Positions 45,881-58,640 of a stretch of DNA of 64,000 bases are shown here, in pieces. Origin of the DNA: Platynereis dumerilii. Taxonomy: Eukaryota; Annelida; Polychaeta; Phyllodocida; Nereididae. Within the stretch, counting starts at the first letter, position 1. Each line of letters opens with the position of its first letter. Below the pieces are notes generated by a model. It worked only from the letters and a program-made list of their open reading frames with translations. It was not told where the DNA came from and made no database searches. The position numbers were made by a program, and so were the translations under genes. The stretch is taken from the NCBI GenBank assembly GCA_026936325.1, contig JAPTHN010000156.1, forward strand, positions 248,001-312,000, written 5' to 3'.

Positions 45881-46540
45881 GGGGAGACCGGGGCTGGTTG
45901 TCACAGGGGCAGGTTGTCACACTTGGGAGAATTTAAACATGCTCTATTTCTATTTAAAGCAAGTAGGGGCACAGCCATTGTATATGAAAGTCAGTACAGG
46001 AGTAACTTAAATCTATCTGGTGAATATATACCTATGTCATTCGAAATCTTGATGTCATATTGGACATTTTTTAAAAATTCAGCACTCGGGGCAGGTTGTC
46101 ACACTTTCGGGGCAGGTTATCACACTTTTGGTTAAGAGTTTGAATGCAGGAAGTGAGACTCAGTAAGTCAAATCCTGAATGAGACAAGTTATTTTGGACA
46201 TGTCAGGAATCCCCTACTTGCCCAGTGCAGACTTAACAATCATGTGACTCTGTACAAGGGAGCTACAAATTTTGACTTATCAAGGCACCAGAAATACATT
46301 TTGATAAGGAGGAGGGTGAGTGCAGACTGTAGAATTTTTCTGCAAATTCCTTTTGAAAATTTGAAATAGATCTATTTAGACGCTATGCCTTTTCTGCTTA
46401 CATCATCAATCATCAGTAGAATGTACTCAGGATATGACAATTTAATATCCATGAGAGCGTGACAACCTGCCCCGAAAGTGTGACAACCTGCCCCGAAAGT
46501 GTGACAACCTGCCCCTGTGACAACCAGCCCCGGTCTCCCC
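45881..46540. mobile_element. 660-bp TA-flanked MITE with GGGGAGACCGGGGCTGGTTG ends
   Basis: TA at 45,879-45,880 and 46,541-46,542. The TIRs start GGGGAGACCGGGGCTGGTTG and extend to about 44 bp. The word GGGGCAGGTTGTCACACTT recurs just inside both ends and again at 46,088-46,130, so the subterminal region is itself repeated. No coding capacity. Confidence 0.85.
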
Positions 46541-46649
46541 TAGGTAAATACTAGGAGTGATTTAGTAGAATTTACTGGATACAGATGTTGAGAAAGGACA
46601 TGTGCAGTAAAATGAACTTTATTTTCTGTACTTGAGTATGCCCCAGGAA

Positions 46650-47570
46650 ATTCTTTTTTGCGAGTACCCTCCCCCAAGGTGACCCCCTAAGGCCATGTAA
46701 AATAAAAAATTTGGCGAGAAGCCCGGGTTAGGTGAGAGGCCCCCCCTGGGTAATATCTAAACTTACATTTTTGGTACTTTTTCTTATTGATAGAATTGAA
46801 GCTACAGGCTTTTCAGATGATGTCACAAATTTTCAGGGCAAACAGCACCAAACCATAGCAGTAATTAAAGAAAGAAAAAAAGGTGCATGATTTTTGTAAC
46901 TTTGATTAATTCTTTGAAAGTGGTTGTCAGAAATAACTATGGAAATTTTTAAAAGTATAATGGGTATCTGCATTGCTTCACTTCATGACCGTCACATAAA
47001 TATGATTTGGATCATGTTTTTTGCATTTTAGCTCAAAATATAGAGGTCAAATTAAAATATGTGGGTTTGGGGCGAGAGGCCCCACATGGTATGGGGCATG
47101 GGGCCCCCTTCACTGAGGCCTCGAAGCTGCTTCAGGAACCATTTTATATTGTTTACTTTACCTTAAATCTTGACAGAATAGCTGATTGAAATAGAAAAAA
47201 TTTGGCCGAAATTGAAACTGGGCAAAAAATATCAAAAAATAAATGTATGAACAGAAAAATTCTGAAATTCAGAAAAAGTAAATACAATGCCTTAAAAATG
47301 ATAGAAGAACCTCAAGAAATAACTTTCAAGCTGAATGCGCTCGCAAATAAAAATTGCCATAGGATCATAATAGGGGGGCTTCTTGCCCGATGGGTGGGGT
47401 AAGAAGGCCATTTTTAATTTTTTACAAAAAGGGCCGTAACTCCTTTATTAAAATTGGTAGACATTTGTTTCACTAGGTATAAGTAGAGTCAAATGATCCC
47501 TTCCTGACAGCATAAGTATTCAAATAATCGACCTCAAAAAGTAGGGCAAATTACACCTCGAAGTTAAGGG
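46650..47570. other. unassigned interior of FB-3
   Basis: Contains one isolated unit of the C-rich repeat (about 46,660-46,745) and short open frames without recognisable domains. Confidence 0.4.
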
Positions 47571-47574
47571 GGGC

Positions 47575-48015
47575 TGCATGCCCCGCAATACTCTACCTCC
47601 CCCAAGATGACCCCGAGCCTAGCAATATACCTAGCAAAAAAAAAATTATTTTTGCATGTCCCCCCCTGCAGAGATGACCCCCTCAGGCCTTGTAAAATAT
47701 AAAATTTAATAAGTACTCCCTGAGGTGACCCCAGCCTAGTAATACAACCGGCAAAATTTTTTTTTATTCTTACAAGTACCCCCCCCCCCCCCCCGAGGTG
47801 ACCCTCTCTAGCCTTGCGAAATATAGAATTTTCAATGTTCCTCCCTCTTAGGTGACTCCCAGCCTACCAATATCATTAGCAAAAAAAAATTATTTTGCGA
47901 GTACCCCCCTGGCCGAGGTGACCCCCTCCGGCCTTGTGAAATATAGAATTTTCAATGTACCTTCCCCCGAGGTGACCCCCAGCCTAGCAATGTAATTAGG
48001 TAAAAAAAAAAATTT
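47575..48015 (+). repeat. C-rich ~120-bp minisatellite
   Basis: About four diverged units, each with GTACCCCCC, GAGGTGACCCCCTC, GGCCTTGTGAAATATAGAAT and CCCAGCCTAGCAAT words separated by A/T-runs. It includes a pure C-run at about 47,782-47,797. Confidence 0.8.
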
Positions 48016-49472
48016 TACGAGAAAATCATTTTGACTATTCCATCATAATCAAAATGACCATGTTGACTATGTAAGTGTCCGAAAGGTTGTCAATTTGATC
48101 GCCATCTGGTAGCTTTGATTACCGGAGTGGTACTGCTTACTAATCCAATATTTGTCACATTGACAACCCTTTAGTAATTTTGACTCTTAGGAGCTGTCGG
48201 TTTAGGCACCAGGAATTACCAATCTAGGCTTGTCATCTTGACCACCCTGTGTTTAGAGTGTAGTCCTGAAGTACCTGTTCAATGTGGCAAAACTGGACTA
48301 ATGTAATCGAGTTACCCTCGTCTCAATTTCTCAAAAATAATTGAAAACATAGGCTGCGCAGCAGCAAACCTTCAGCGAATAACACATTTAGAAGATTACA
48401 ATTACATCATAAAATTGGTGTGTTTACCAAATTCTGTATATTATAGGTATGCAACAGTGGTCGAGTAATGGCATTCTATTATCTGTTATTTGTTTGCTGC
48501 CCTGCGATCTACCTGTGTGCTTGCCAGGGTTTGTAAAAGCAGGGAAAGGCCTTATTATACTAATTTACTTATATTATGGTACGGTTTTATGCATGCACCA
48601 ATTTTTTCCGATCATTCAAAAAGTGTTAAATACAAGCCAAAAAGCACTGCTACATTTTATAGGTGATACGTGTAGGAAATGGCATTGCTGTATATGCAAT
48701 AGTGGGCACATTTTGGCTCTTATAAGAAAATAAGTATTTTTAATATTTTTTCTCAATATTACAAAAAGTATAGCATATGTATCAGTCAGACCATGAAAAG
48801 GCACAACTAAACCATATAAGTCATATGTGTACCAAACTTTATCCATGTACATGCAATAGTGACTAAGTCTTGGGCCAGAAACAAAAAATTTTTTTTTCTC
48901 TTTTTTTTCAATATTTCAAGTAGCATTTAATATTTTCCACCAGACCTTTCAAAGGGCACAACTAGACCTTATAGGCCATGTGTGTACCAAACCTTATCCA
49001 TTTACATGCAATAGTGACCGAGTCTCAGCCCAAAAACTAAAAAAATACATATTTTTCTATTTTCCAAATTTTTGGAAAAAGTATAGAATATCCATCAATG
49101 AGACCATCAAAAGGCACAACTAGACCATATAGGCCACATCTGTACCAAATTTCATAAGTGCACATGCCATAGTGACTGAGATTTGGCCCGGAAACGAACA
49201 AAAATAATTTTTATATTTTCTCAATTATTTCAAAAGGTATTGAATATCTATCAATTAGACCATCAAAAGGCACAACTAGACCATACAGGCTATATGTGTA
49301 CCAAATTTCATCCATGTACACTGAATAGAGGCCGAGTGCTGGCCCGGAAACGATCTATCCGCCCGCCGCCTGACCGCCCGCCCACCCGCCCACCCGCCCG
49401 CCCGGCGGACGGACAACATTTTTACCCAAGTGATTACAATACCTTCTTCGAACTTCGTTCGCTGAAGGTAAA

Positions 49473-49890
49473 AACCTGGTCATCCCATTGGATCCCATGT
49501 TAAAGGAGGGCGAGGGTAACTGCTTTTCTCGAAATTAGGTAACTGTAATTGATGACGAGGGTAACTGCTTGTAAATTGTGCATTGAACCAGCATGGATAC
49601 AGAAAGAAGGGCAACTCTGTGTTGTGTTTGTGTTCATTATATTCATACAACATTCAAATGAAGCCAAATATATATCCTAATAATATAAGCTATAAAGTAA
49701 GAGTTTTCGTCCGGTTAATGTTTGGAAGAACAGAATACGTTTCTACTACTGAGGATGAATTGGATAGCTCAACAGATCCTTGTGTAAATGGAAGAAGACA
49801 GACACAGCTTAGCGGCCCTGCCCCTCCCATGCGTCTCGGGATGTTTTTCCTCCCTACTTTTGAACTTTTGAAACTTTTCAAACCGCATTG
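49473..49890. other. unassigned DNA
   Basis: No recognised gene. The frame 49,583-49,891 has no family similarity that I can see. Confidence 0.4.
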
Positions 49891-49894
49891 ACCA

Positions 49895-50640
49895 ATCAGC
49901 AGTGAGAGATTATACCACATAGCTGCAAATTCGAACTTTTGAAACTTTTGAAACTTTTCGAACAGCCAATGGGACATAAAAGAAATTGAAACTTTTGGAA
50001 CCTGCCAATAGGAAGAAAGAGAAATTCAAACTTCTAAACTTTTCGAATGACCAATAGGATATAAAAGAAATTCAAACTTTTTGAAGGACCAATGGGAGAC
50101 AAGAGAAGATCTTTTCAACTTTTCGAACATTCCAACTTTTCAACTTTTCGAACATTTCAACTTTTCGAACAATTCAACTTTTCGAACATTTGAAATATTA
50201 AGCATATTTCACATTTCAACTTTTCAACTTTTCGAACAATTCAACTTTTCGAACATTTGAAATATTAAGCATATTTCACATTTCAACTTTTCAACTTTTC
50301 GAACAATTCAACTTTTCGAGCATTTGAAATATTAAGCATATTTCAACTTTTCGAACATTTCAACTTTTCAACTTTTCAACTTTTCGAACATTTGAAATAA
50401 AAGCATATTTCAACTTTTCGAACATTTCAACTTTTCAAACAATTCAACTTTTCGAACATTTGAAATATTAAGCATATTTTCGAACATTTCGACTTTTCAA
50501 CTTTTCGAGCATTTCAACTTTTCAACTTTTCGAACAATTGAACTATTCAACTTTTCAAACAGCCTATAGGAAATGAAGGAAATTGAAACTTTTGGAACTG
50601 GCCAATAGGAGACCAGAGAAATTCAACTTTTCAACTTTTC
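49895..50640 (+). repeat. CAACTTTTCGAAC minisatellite with 67-bp higher-order period
   Basis: Words of the form AACTTTTCGAACATTT are repeated throughout. From about 50,130 to 50,480 they are organised in a 67-bp unit marked by GAAATATTAAGCATATTT (50,192, 50,259, 50,326, 50,393 as a variant, and 50,462). Edges carry diverged GGCCAATAGGA-A-GA-AAATT words, so the array may have grown from a longer unit. TTCGAA palindromes recur in each unit. Confidence 0.9.
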
Positions 50641-51972
50641 GAACAAGATGCAAGTGGTCATGACAAATCAGAGAACTGTTTACAATGGTGGTACCAAATA
50701 TTTGAAAAGTTCCAAAAGTTGCACCAATGGCAGGGTAGCTCTCATTACATCATTTTGTTATGGTAGCCATGATGAGGGGAAAGCTAAATTAAGCAGATTA
50801 AAACAGATCTGGGGTTCTATCAAAGTAATTTTGTCTTCAAATGGCTGCAATTCATTAGTTTCTGCCACATACTGGATGAGCAAGGAGTCTGCATAGCTTA
50901 AACTCTCAATGGAATGCTGCAATACTCCAGATTCTCCAGGAAATCACTGTTTGGGGATCATGCCTCAGTTCAACATGTCAACATTACATGGCTGGCAAAA
51001 TAAAAAGGTAAGGAATAATTTTCAAACCAAATTATTTTTGTAGACAGCATCTCAGATCCAGAGCAGAACTATCCGCTTAGGGGAAGTGTCTGCTCAGTCT
51101 GGCTATTTTTCCTTCTGCACCTTCAGATACTTTCACAAAGTGAGGCACGTCATTAGTTTCTTTGTTTATAAATTATTTGAATTATTCGTCAGGATTCAGA
51201 TAGGATTCCGGACAGGATGACCTAAAAATTGCTTTTCAATATTTAGTTCATGGCATGCAAAGCAAGCAGCATTGGTGAAGTGCTAATGTTCAGGATCTTG
51301 ATGCAAAACTTTCTGGCTTCAAATCCCCTATGGTTGGCTATCTTTTATATTCATGGTTGTCTCTATCTGAATATTGATTATGCAATTAAATGTGAATTTT
51401 CCTGTCTCATCCATACTTCATGCATGTAAAATTCAATGAAAAATAATTCCTTTAATCCAATGCTGACTACAACTCCTAATATAACTGTTGCCCCCTTATT
51501 TAACATCAGTGGCAAATATAAAGGGATACAAGACCTGTTTAAAAAAACACATCACTGCCTTGGTGTCCTCGATTGGACCACCAAGTTGCCTCAATTGGAC
51601 CGTCACAGAAAACCATGAAACTCATTGAATCATCTGAGGGGGCAACCATTTAATTTGGAGTTTTCCTCTCCAAGAAATTATTTATTACACGCTACAATGG
51701 CTGTTATTATTTATTTCAATCACGCGAAGTCCCCAAATATTCATTCCTAAATCAAGCAACACCTTGTCAAGAAATACCCCCACCAGAAATTATTTATTTC
51801 AAGAATGCCCAAAAAGAATTTATTTATTTCACTAAAACTACACAAGAAATTATTTCTTTGAAAAAACTCCAAACCCCCCCCCCCCACCCCTCAAGATTAA
51901 ATGGTAGCCTCCTAACATTCAAGAACAGCAGTCCCTGTGCTTTTTATGAAAACTTCATGTTACTTGATCGCT
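50641..51972. other. unassigned DNA with a small AT-rich repeat
   Basis: Around 51,675-51,860 the word AAGAAATTATTTATT recurs about four times. Otherwise nothing is recognised. Confidence 0.4.
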
Positions 51973-54190
51973 TTAAATACATTCTTGTGCCAAATTCCTG
52001 AAAATTTCATGAAATTATGTCTTATAGTTAGCGAGATAGAGTTGAGATCACATCGAAAAACAAGCATTTTTTCACTAATTTAGCGTGACATACATTTTTA
52101 CCACTTGAATTCTTTCAGTTCTTCTAATTTTGAATTATTTTGTTGCTATTTCCAAACACATTTTGGAATCTCTACATCCTCAGGCCTCAAAAATCCCTCA
52201 AACCAAGTATTTTTATTTATATGTTTCGATATTATTGAGTTTTTTCTGCTTCAAGGTTGACTACGAGAAATTTAGTAAAATTTTAAACTTACTGATCTGG
52301 GATGCTCTAGCTTCCCTCTGACAGTTGTCAGTTGAATTGTTTTGCTTTGGAGATCTAGTATTATCTAATTAGTTGTTTTGGTGCTTTTCATGGTTCTTGA
52401 ACATCCAGTTCATGAAACATCCCAATGAATAGCAGGATCGGTGAATATGTCACAAGTGTAATACCCAGAGTACTTTCCAGTGGCACAGAGCCATACAAGC
52501 TCTGTTTTAAATCAGGTTTGGCTTTAAATATAGCATAATCTGTGAGGTTTCAAAAAGCATCATGTAATCCAGGTCAGAAACTGGTTTATGTCAGTAAAAT
52601 ACAAAGATTGCCTGCAAGGAACTTTGTTGCAAGCGTAGCGCCACGGAAAATATTGATCATCTTTTCAATGTTCTCTTTTAAAGAGTAAAGCAATCATTCT
52701 GGTATTACTTGTTATGATAACCAGCATGATGTTTCAGTAGCTGGAGTATGTTTCAATGCTTAATATTTAAAAATGTGTGCTTTTTGAAGCGTTCCTCAAA
52801 ATATGGGGCCAATTTATCGAAAAAGGCAACAATCAAATACAAATTCACTTTAATTTGGTAATTGCTTGTATATTTCATCCAGTTATTACTAATAATGCAT
52901 ATAAAATTGATTTGGGTGAAAACCAGAACATTTTTGTAACTTTTATGTCACACCATTACTCAAAATCAGGTTTTTGGACCAAAAAAGAGGCTGAAGAACA
53001 CATTTCTATCATCCTTTTATCGGCTCTTACTCACTTCCGTGGTACTTATGTAGCACCGATGGGACGCTCACTCACAGATGCATTACATAGGACAAGTGAA
53101 ATCATTTTAAAGGAAAATACGTACATCTGAGATGAAAATATGCATGCTTTTCAAAAACTATTGCTGCAAAATTGTTTAATTTATTTTTCATAAAAAATTT
53201 CCTGTATTTGCATGAAGACTGCCCTGGAGACTTCAGAGTATATGACCTTTGTCATAAAAAAAAAATTGATTCCCTTTGTAGATAAGTTATCAAGTTTTGT
53301 TGCACTGCAATGGAAATTAAAACTTTAAAAAATTTGGTAATTTCCATATTCTATTGGTTATTTCTACACAACATTCACAATGGTACAAGCAGAGTTTCTG
53401 GAACTTAGACATGTTTTCTACAATATCATGGGGTCATTTGACACACAAATACATTTTGAAATTCTGATGGTCTTGTCACAATTTGGCTTCATTATTTTTG
53501 ATTTAGGCCATAAGCTTCTTTTGCTATTTTCTTGCTTTTTAATATTATTCCAAAAACCACAAATAGGGGGCATCTTGGCATTGGAGGTAAATTTTCATAA
53601 GGGGTTTGACTTAACCCTGGACAATAATTTATAGTTTTTTGCCATTCATGTTTATCGTAAAGCTTCATTTGTCACATCTGCATATTGTATTACCAATGCA
53701 CATAGATCCTTGGGGTGGTCAAATCCAATATACTCAAGTGGTCCTATCAAAGAAATAACTAATTCTTGCTAAATTTAAGCAGGTGACTCAATATTTTATA
53801 GATAAATACATTTTTCTTATTCGCTTTGGGCGACAATCAGTTGAAGGTTACTCAGAATATTAGGTCTGATGGTTGATAATCTGCCCCCTTTTGTTAGATC
53901 AGTCACCTTCATTTTAAACTCATTATTAAATCTTCTTATATGAATGCATTTTCAAGTCAATAATCCATGCCCATTTCCAAATAATCAGAAGGAACTTCAG
54001 ATTGGAAAGGTTTTTATAGGTTTCATGATTATGCAATTTTTGAATTGCTCAAATCGAGGCATTGGTCCGATCCCGGGGACTCTCTCCTAATGGGTCAGCT
54101 TTTGACAATTTGTAAGCACTGGAAAGCAGAATGATCTGGAATGGGTGCTGCATAAAATCATACTACATCATATTGTTTTATAAAATTTAA

Positions 54191-54325
54191 TGGGAGTGTG
54201 GTTCACAGCAGTGAACCTCATGAATGTCAGGTCGTGGAAGAATACTACATGAGTCCGAAGGTCGAGTGTTTATTCTGCAGCAGACCTGACATGAGTGTGG
54301 TTCATTGCTGTGAACCACAATCCCA
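54191..54325. mobile_element. 135-bp TTAA-flanked hairpin MITE at the centre of FB-4
   Basis: TTAA at 54,187-54,190 and 54,326-54,329. The inverted ends are TGGGAGTGTGGTTCACAGCA and the complement of TGGGATTGTGGTTCACAGCA, with further inner inverted words (ATGTCAGGTC and GACCTGACAT). Each terminal arm is itself a small palindrome: GGTTCAC, AGCA, GTGAACC. It could fold into a cruciform with hairpins on its arms. Confidence 0.8.
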
Positions 54326-54696
54326 TTAAGTGTTATTTATATTCCACAACAAAAATAAACCTCCTGGCAGAAAAATTAATAATTTCAAGAGGCTCTATTT
54401 TGTTTGAATGGACACCGGAAATGCAATGCACACAGCTGTTTGTACCTCAGTTTAAAGTTTGTTCTGTTTATCAAATATAATATGTGACATATTGGCCTAA
54501 TATAAACCATTGAAAAATACTGTGTAACAAGTTGGAAAAGGGACCTTAAAACTTGGTGCTAATTGGTAGTGGCGTTTTTGGGGGAGGAGGTATTGAGCCT
54601 TGACTCCCCAAAGGCCAAAATTTAACACAGGAAAGATAGGAAAAATCGTCAACTAAAATTATAGAGTTTCGAAATATTTTAATAACAGTTATTATA

Positions 54697-55375
54697 AGGC
54701 CTAGTTAAAAAATAATGAAGCCAAAGTATGACATGACTATCGAAATTTTAAAATGTTTATATGTCATTATTGTATCAAATGACCACATAATATTGTAACG
54801 AACATGTCTAAGTTCAAGAAACTTTATTTACCATTGTGCTGTGGTTTGTGGAAATAACTGATAAAAGCCAAATATTACCGAATTGTATTTATTTTGATTT
54901 CCATGGCAGTAAAAGAAAAGTAGACAAAATGGTGACATATCTGGATACTTTTCTTAACATTAGGGATCCTCAGCAGCGGCAATTTTTTTTCGAGGTTTCC
55001 CTTTGCTCTTTTTCTTATTTTGTGTACTGCGGCCATGGTAATATATATGGAATGTTTATTGTATGAGCAAAAAATAAACAAGTCTGAGTCTGAGTCATCC
55101 CCAGATGTACCTATTTTCCTCTAAATTGATTTAAGGCCTAGTTCAAAAATAATGAAGCCAAAGTGTGACATGACCATCAAACTTTTAAAATGTTTATATC
55201 TACCAAATGACCACATAATATTGTAACAAACATGTCTAAGTTCTAGAAACTCTATTTACCATTTAGCTGTGGTTTGTGGAAATAACTGATAAAAGCCGAA
55301 TATTACCAAATTTTAGTTATTTTTATTTCCATGGCCGTGAAAGAAAAGTAGACAAAATGGTAACTTATCTTCAAA
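54697..55375 (+). repeat. ~250-bp direct repeats in the FB-4 loop
   Basis: Segments 54,697-54,950 and 55,131-55,375 match at an offset of about 434 bp. Each begins AAGGCCTAGTT(C)AAAAATAATG and contains GACCACATAATATTGTAAC and GAAAGAAAAGTAGACAAAAT. The second starts directly after a TTAA. The same start sequence appears inverted next to TTAA at 63,584. Confidence 0.8.
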
Positions 55376-57302
55376 TTAAATCGATATTTTTTGTTGGATG
55401 ACGAAACTCATATACTCTTAAGTGTCCATGGCTTTTTTCATCAAAATTCACCACATATTTTATGAGAAAAACAGTATTTTTCGAAATTTAGTTGTATTAT
55501 TGAAGAAAAAACTTACATATTTTCTCCCCAGATGTACATATTTTCCTCTAAAATGATTTCACCTGTCCTGTGTTATGCGTCTGTATGTGGGCTTCGACTT
55601 GGTACCAAATAAGTGCCACCAAAGTGAATACGAACAAAACAAATGATGATAGAAGCGTGTTTTTTAGCCTATTTTTCCAGCCAAAAAGGCGATTTTGGGT
55701 AATGGGATGACACAAAAGTAAAAAAAAGTGTTCTGGTTTTGACCCAAATCGATTTTATATGCATTATCATTTAATACTGGATGAAGCATAAGAGTAATTA
55801 AAAAATTAAACTGAAATTTGAATTGGTTATTGCATTTTTCAACAAATTGGCCCCGAATTTTGAGAAAAGCTTTACAAAGAGCAAAATTTTGATAATTAAA
55901 CATTGAAACATACTCCAACTACTGAAATATCGTGTTGAGTATCAGTGCAAATAATACTTCAGAATGATTGCTTTACTCTTTACAAGAAAACCATGAATAT
56001 ATGATCAATATTTTCCGAAGCGTTACGCTTGCGACAAAGTCCCATTTAAGAAATCTTGGTATTTTACCACCAGAAACCAGCTGTGGACCTGGATTACTTG
56101 ATTGTTTCTCAAAACTACACAGATTTAGCAATATTACAAGCCAAACCAGATTTAAAACGGAGCTTTTATTGCTCTATGGCGCAACAAAGTATTCTGGGCG
56201 TTACGCTTGCGACAGATTCACCTACCCTGCTATTCATGGGAATTTTTTAGGGAAATAAATTTTCCACAACCATAAGAAGCTCCGAAATGGGAAAGAAGAT
56301 ATAAGACTAGGTCTCAGAGGCCAAAAGATTCAACTGACACATGTCAAAGGGACACTAGAGCATCCCAGAGCAGTAAGAGTCAAATTTGACTTACTTTTTG
56401 GAAGTCAACCTTTGAATCCAAATAGCTCAATAATGTCAACACAGGCAGATGAAAGTACTTGATTTTATGGATTGATGAAGCCTGATTATGTAGAGATTCC
56501 AAAAAGAGTTGGGAAATTGTCTTAGAATACGTACAAATTTGTAAAACTGAAAGAATTCAAGTGGTCAAAAATGTTATGTCACGTTTTTTTAGTGAAAAAA
56601 TGCTTCTTTTTCAATGTAAGTGGACTCTATCTCAATAACTATTAGCCAGAATGTAATGAAATTTTCAGGATATTTGCACAAGAATGTACTTAAGGTGGCT
56701 CGCTACTCATGTAGATTGGTACTCAGCGCACATTGACGCGCAGCCATGCAGGCCCTATCTCTCGTGACGTCACCACAGCAGCTGAGCTCTGTGGACACAT
56801 TTTCAGCTTCTTTTTTAATTCTGAGAATTTCATGAGTCGGCCGCTTCGTTTGCAATTTGCGCCACTTCTATTGGGGTTAGAGACTTCTCGTTTGGAGCAT
56901 TAGATGCGCTATGAAGAGGACTACGTACAGCCGGAGTTTCAGCTTGATACTCCGCATAGAAAATTATTACAGGCGATTTTTGGCAAGCAGGTCTAATTTA
57001 TCAAAAATGACTTTGAGATATAAATAAATTTTTATTTCAAAATCCATCGCGGTAGGAAACCTTCTCTTACAGATTTTATTGTTCCTCACAATATTTGGAA
57101 ATAAATGACAAAAAAATGAGAAATCCTATCCAGCCAATTTTTTTTGGAAACATGTTTAATAAAAAAAGTTAAAATTGTCAAAATCAATATTTTGATTCCG
57201 AGCCCCTTGGAAAACCCTTTAAACTAAATACTTATCTTTGAAATTGTAATCAGCTTTTCCATTAATAGTCTGGGAGCCAAGAGCTCAAAAGTGCTTTATT
57301 TA

Positions 57303-58640
57303 AGGATTTGGCTCACCCCGAAAGAGGGATGGACAATCTATACATCGTTGGAATCGCGAGATTCTCTAGATTATGGAACCTGGGGATGCAGTTAAGGAAA
57401 GTGGTGCAATTTTTCACAAATCGGTTACCATGGCAACCAAGTCATAATATTTTTACACTCATCATTACACTAGTAAAATGCATTTTTTAGGGATTTAGTC
57501 CATAGTTAGACTTCATCAAGCCAACCTGGCATGTACTACCTCAATTACCAATTTTGATGGTCATGTGACCTTTTTGGTCACATGACCTTACTGACCACCA
57601 CTTGAGGTCAAACCTCAGAAATAAGCATTTTTTCAAGAGTTCATACAGTATTTTTAACCGCTGTAGCTACAATAATGCCAGTATGTGGATAAATTTAGTC
57701 TCACTGGAAAGCCCTTGTTATAAGCTTCAATCTCACACAAAATTTATATACATATCCATGGAAACTGGTTGCCATGGCAACAAAGTTTGCAATGACACTA
57801 ATTTGACTTGAAAATTGGAAAATTAATTTTTAGGGATTTACTCGACAGCCAGACTTCATTCAACCAAGCAGGCATGTACAACCATAATTAGGCATATTAT
57901 TGGTCATGTGACCTTCTGGGTCACATGACCAAGGTGACCACAATTCAAGGTCAAACCTGAGAAATTGACATTTTATTAAGATTTCATACAACATTTTCTA
58001 CCACTGTAGCTACAATAATTGTGCAATATGTACAAATGTGGTCTTGTTGGATAGCCCATTTTATAGGGTTTCATTACACATGTGATGTGTTTAAGTATCC
58101 ATGGAAACTGGTTGCCATGGAAACAAAGTTCAAAATTACAAAAATTTGACTTGAAAACTAGAAAATTCATTTTTAGGGACTTACTCCTCAGCCAGACATC
58201 ATTCAACCATCCGGGCATGTACAACCATAATTATGCATGTTATTCGTCATGTGACCTTCTCGGTCACATGACCAGGGTGACCACAATTCAAGGTCAGACC
58301 TGAGAAATTAACATTTTTAAAAGATTTTGTACAACATTTTCAACCGCGGTAGCTGCAACAATTGCACAATATGCACAAATGTGGCCTTGTTGGATAGCCT
58401 ATTTATAGGACTTCATTGCACACTTAATGCTTATAAGTATCCATGGAAACTGGTTGCCATGGAAACAAAGTTCAAAACTACACAAGCTTGACTTAAAAGA
58501 GGAATATTCATTTTTAGTGACTTACTTCACAGCCAGACTTCAAATAAACAAACTGGGCTTGTACAACCACGTTGCACATTTTATTGGCCATGTGACTTTC
58601 TGGGTCACATGACCATGCTGACCACTACACAAAACCTTGG
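57303..58640 (+). repeat. left-arm 342-bp units of FB-5
   Basis: Four units. X-box-like words: GTTACCATGGCAAC (57,424), GTTGCCATGGCAAC (57,769, perfect palindrome), GTTGCCATGGAAAC (58,111 and 58,453). Spacings are 345, 342 and 342 bp. Each unit also has a perfect or near-perfect stem-loop: GGTCATGTGACC, five bases, GGTCACATGACC (57,559-57,587, 57,902, 58,247 and 58,588). Confidence 0.85.

Larger units (their letters stand above)
44991..49472. mobile_element. 4.5-kb foldback-like element with ~150-bp units and GC-rich subterminal blocks (FB-3)
   Basis: The ends are inverted: TTTTACCTTCAAAGAAGTTC on the left and the reverse complement of TTTTTACCTTCAGCGAACGA on the right. A longer match follows (GAAGAAGGTATTGTAATCA, then TGGGTAAAAATGTT). 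Subterminal G-rich (45,050-45,081) and C-rich (49,366-49,423) blocks of GGGCGGGCGGG type come next, then outward-to-inward units with CTAGTTGTGCCTTTTGATGG and CCGGGCCAAGACTCA-like words, about three or four on the left and five on the right. The centre holds a TA-flanked MITE and a C-rich minisatellite. No clear target duplication. No transposase. Fragments of the same family lie at 61,400-62,040. Confidence 0.65.
51977..56689. mobile_element. 4.7-kb TTAA-flanked foldback element (FB-4)
   Basis: TTAA at 51,973-51,976 and 56,690-56,693. The ends ATACATTCTTGTGC and GCACAAGAATGTAC are inverted. The arms match in opposite orientation over about 1.1 kb (51,977-53,100 against 55,560-56,689), with shared words such as GGAGTATGTTTCAATG and ACCAGAACATTTTT against their complements. 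A loop of about 2.4 kb contains a TTAA-flanked hairpin (54,191) and a pair of 250-bp direct repeats. A third copy of the arm occurs at 63,588 onward. No transposase. Confidence 0.75.

Noticed and set aside
52777-53130. 117-residue open frame as a gene
   Set aside because: It lies in the FB-4 arm; the inverted arm copy (55,664-55,918) gives a different short frame, so there is no conserved coding sequence.
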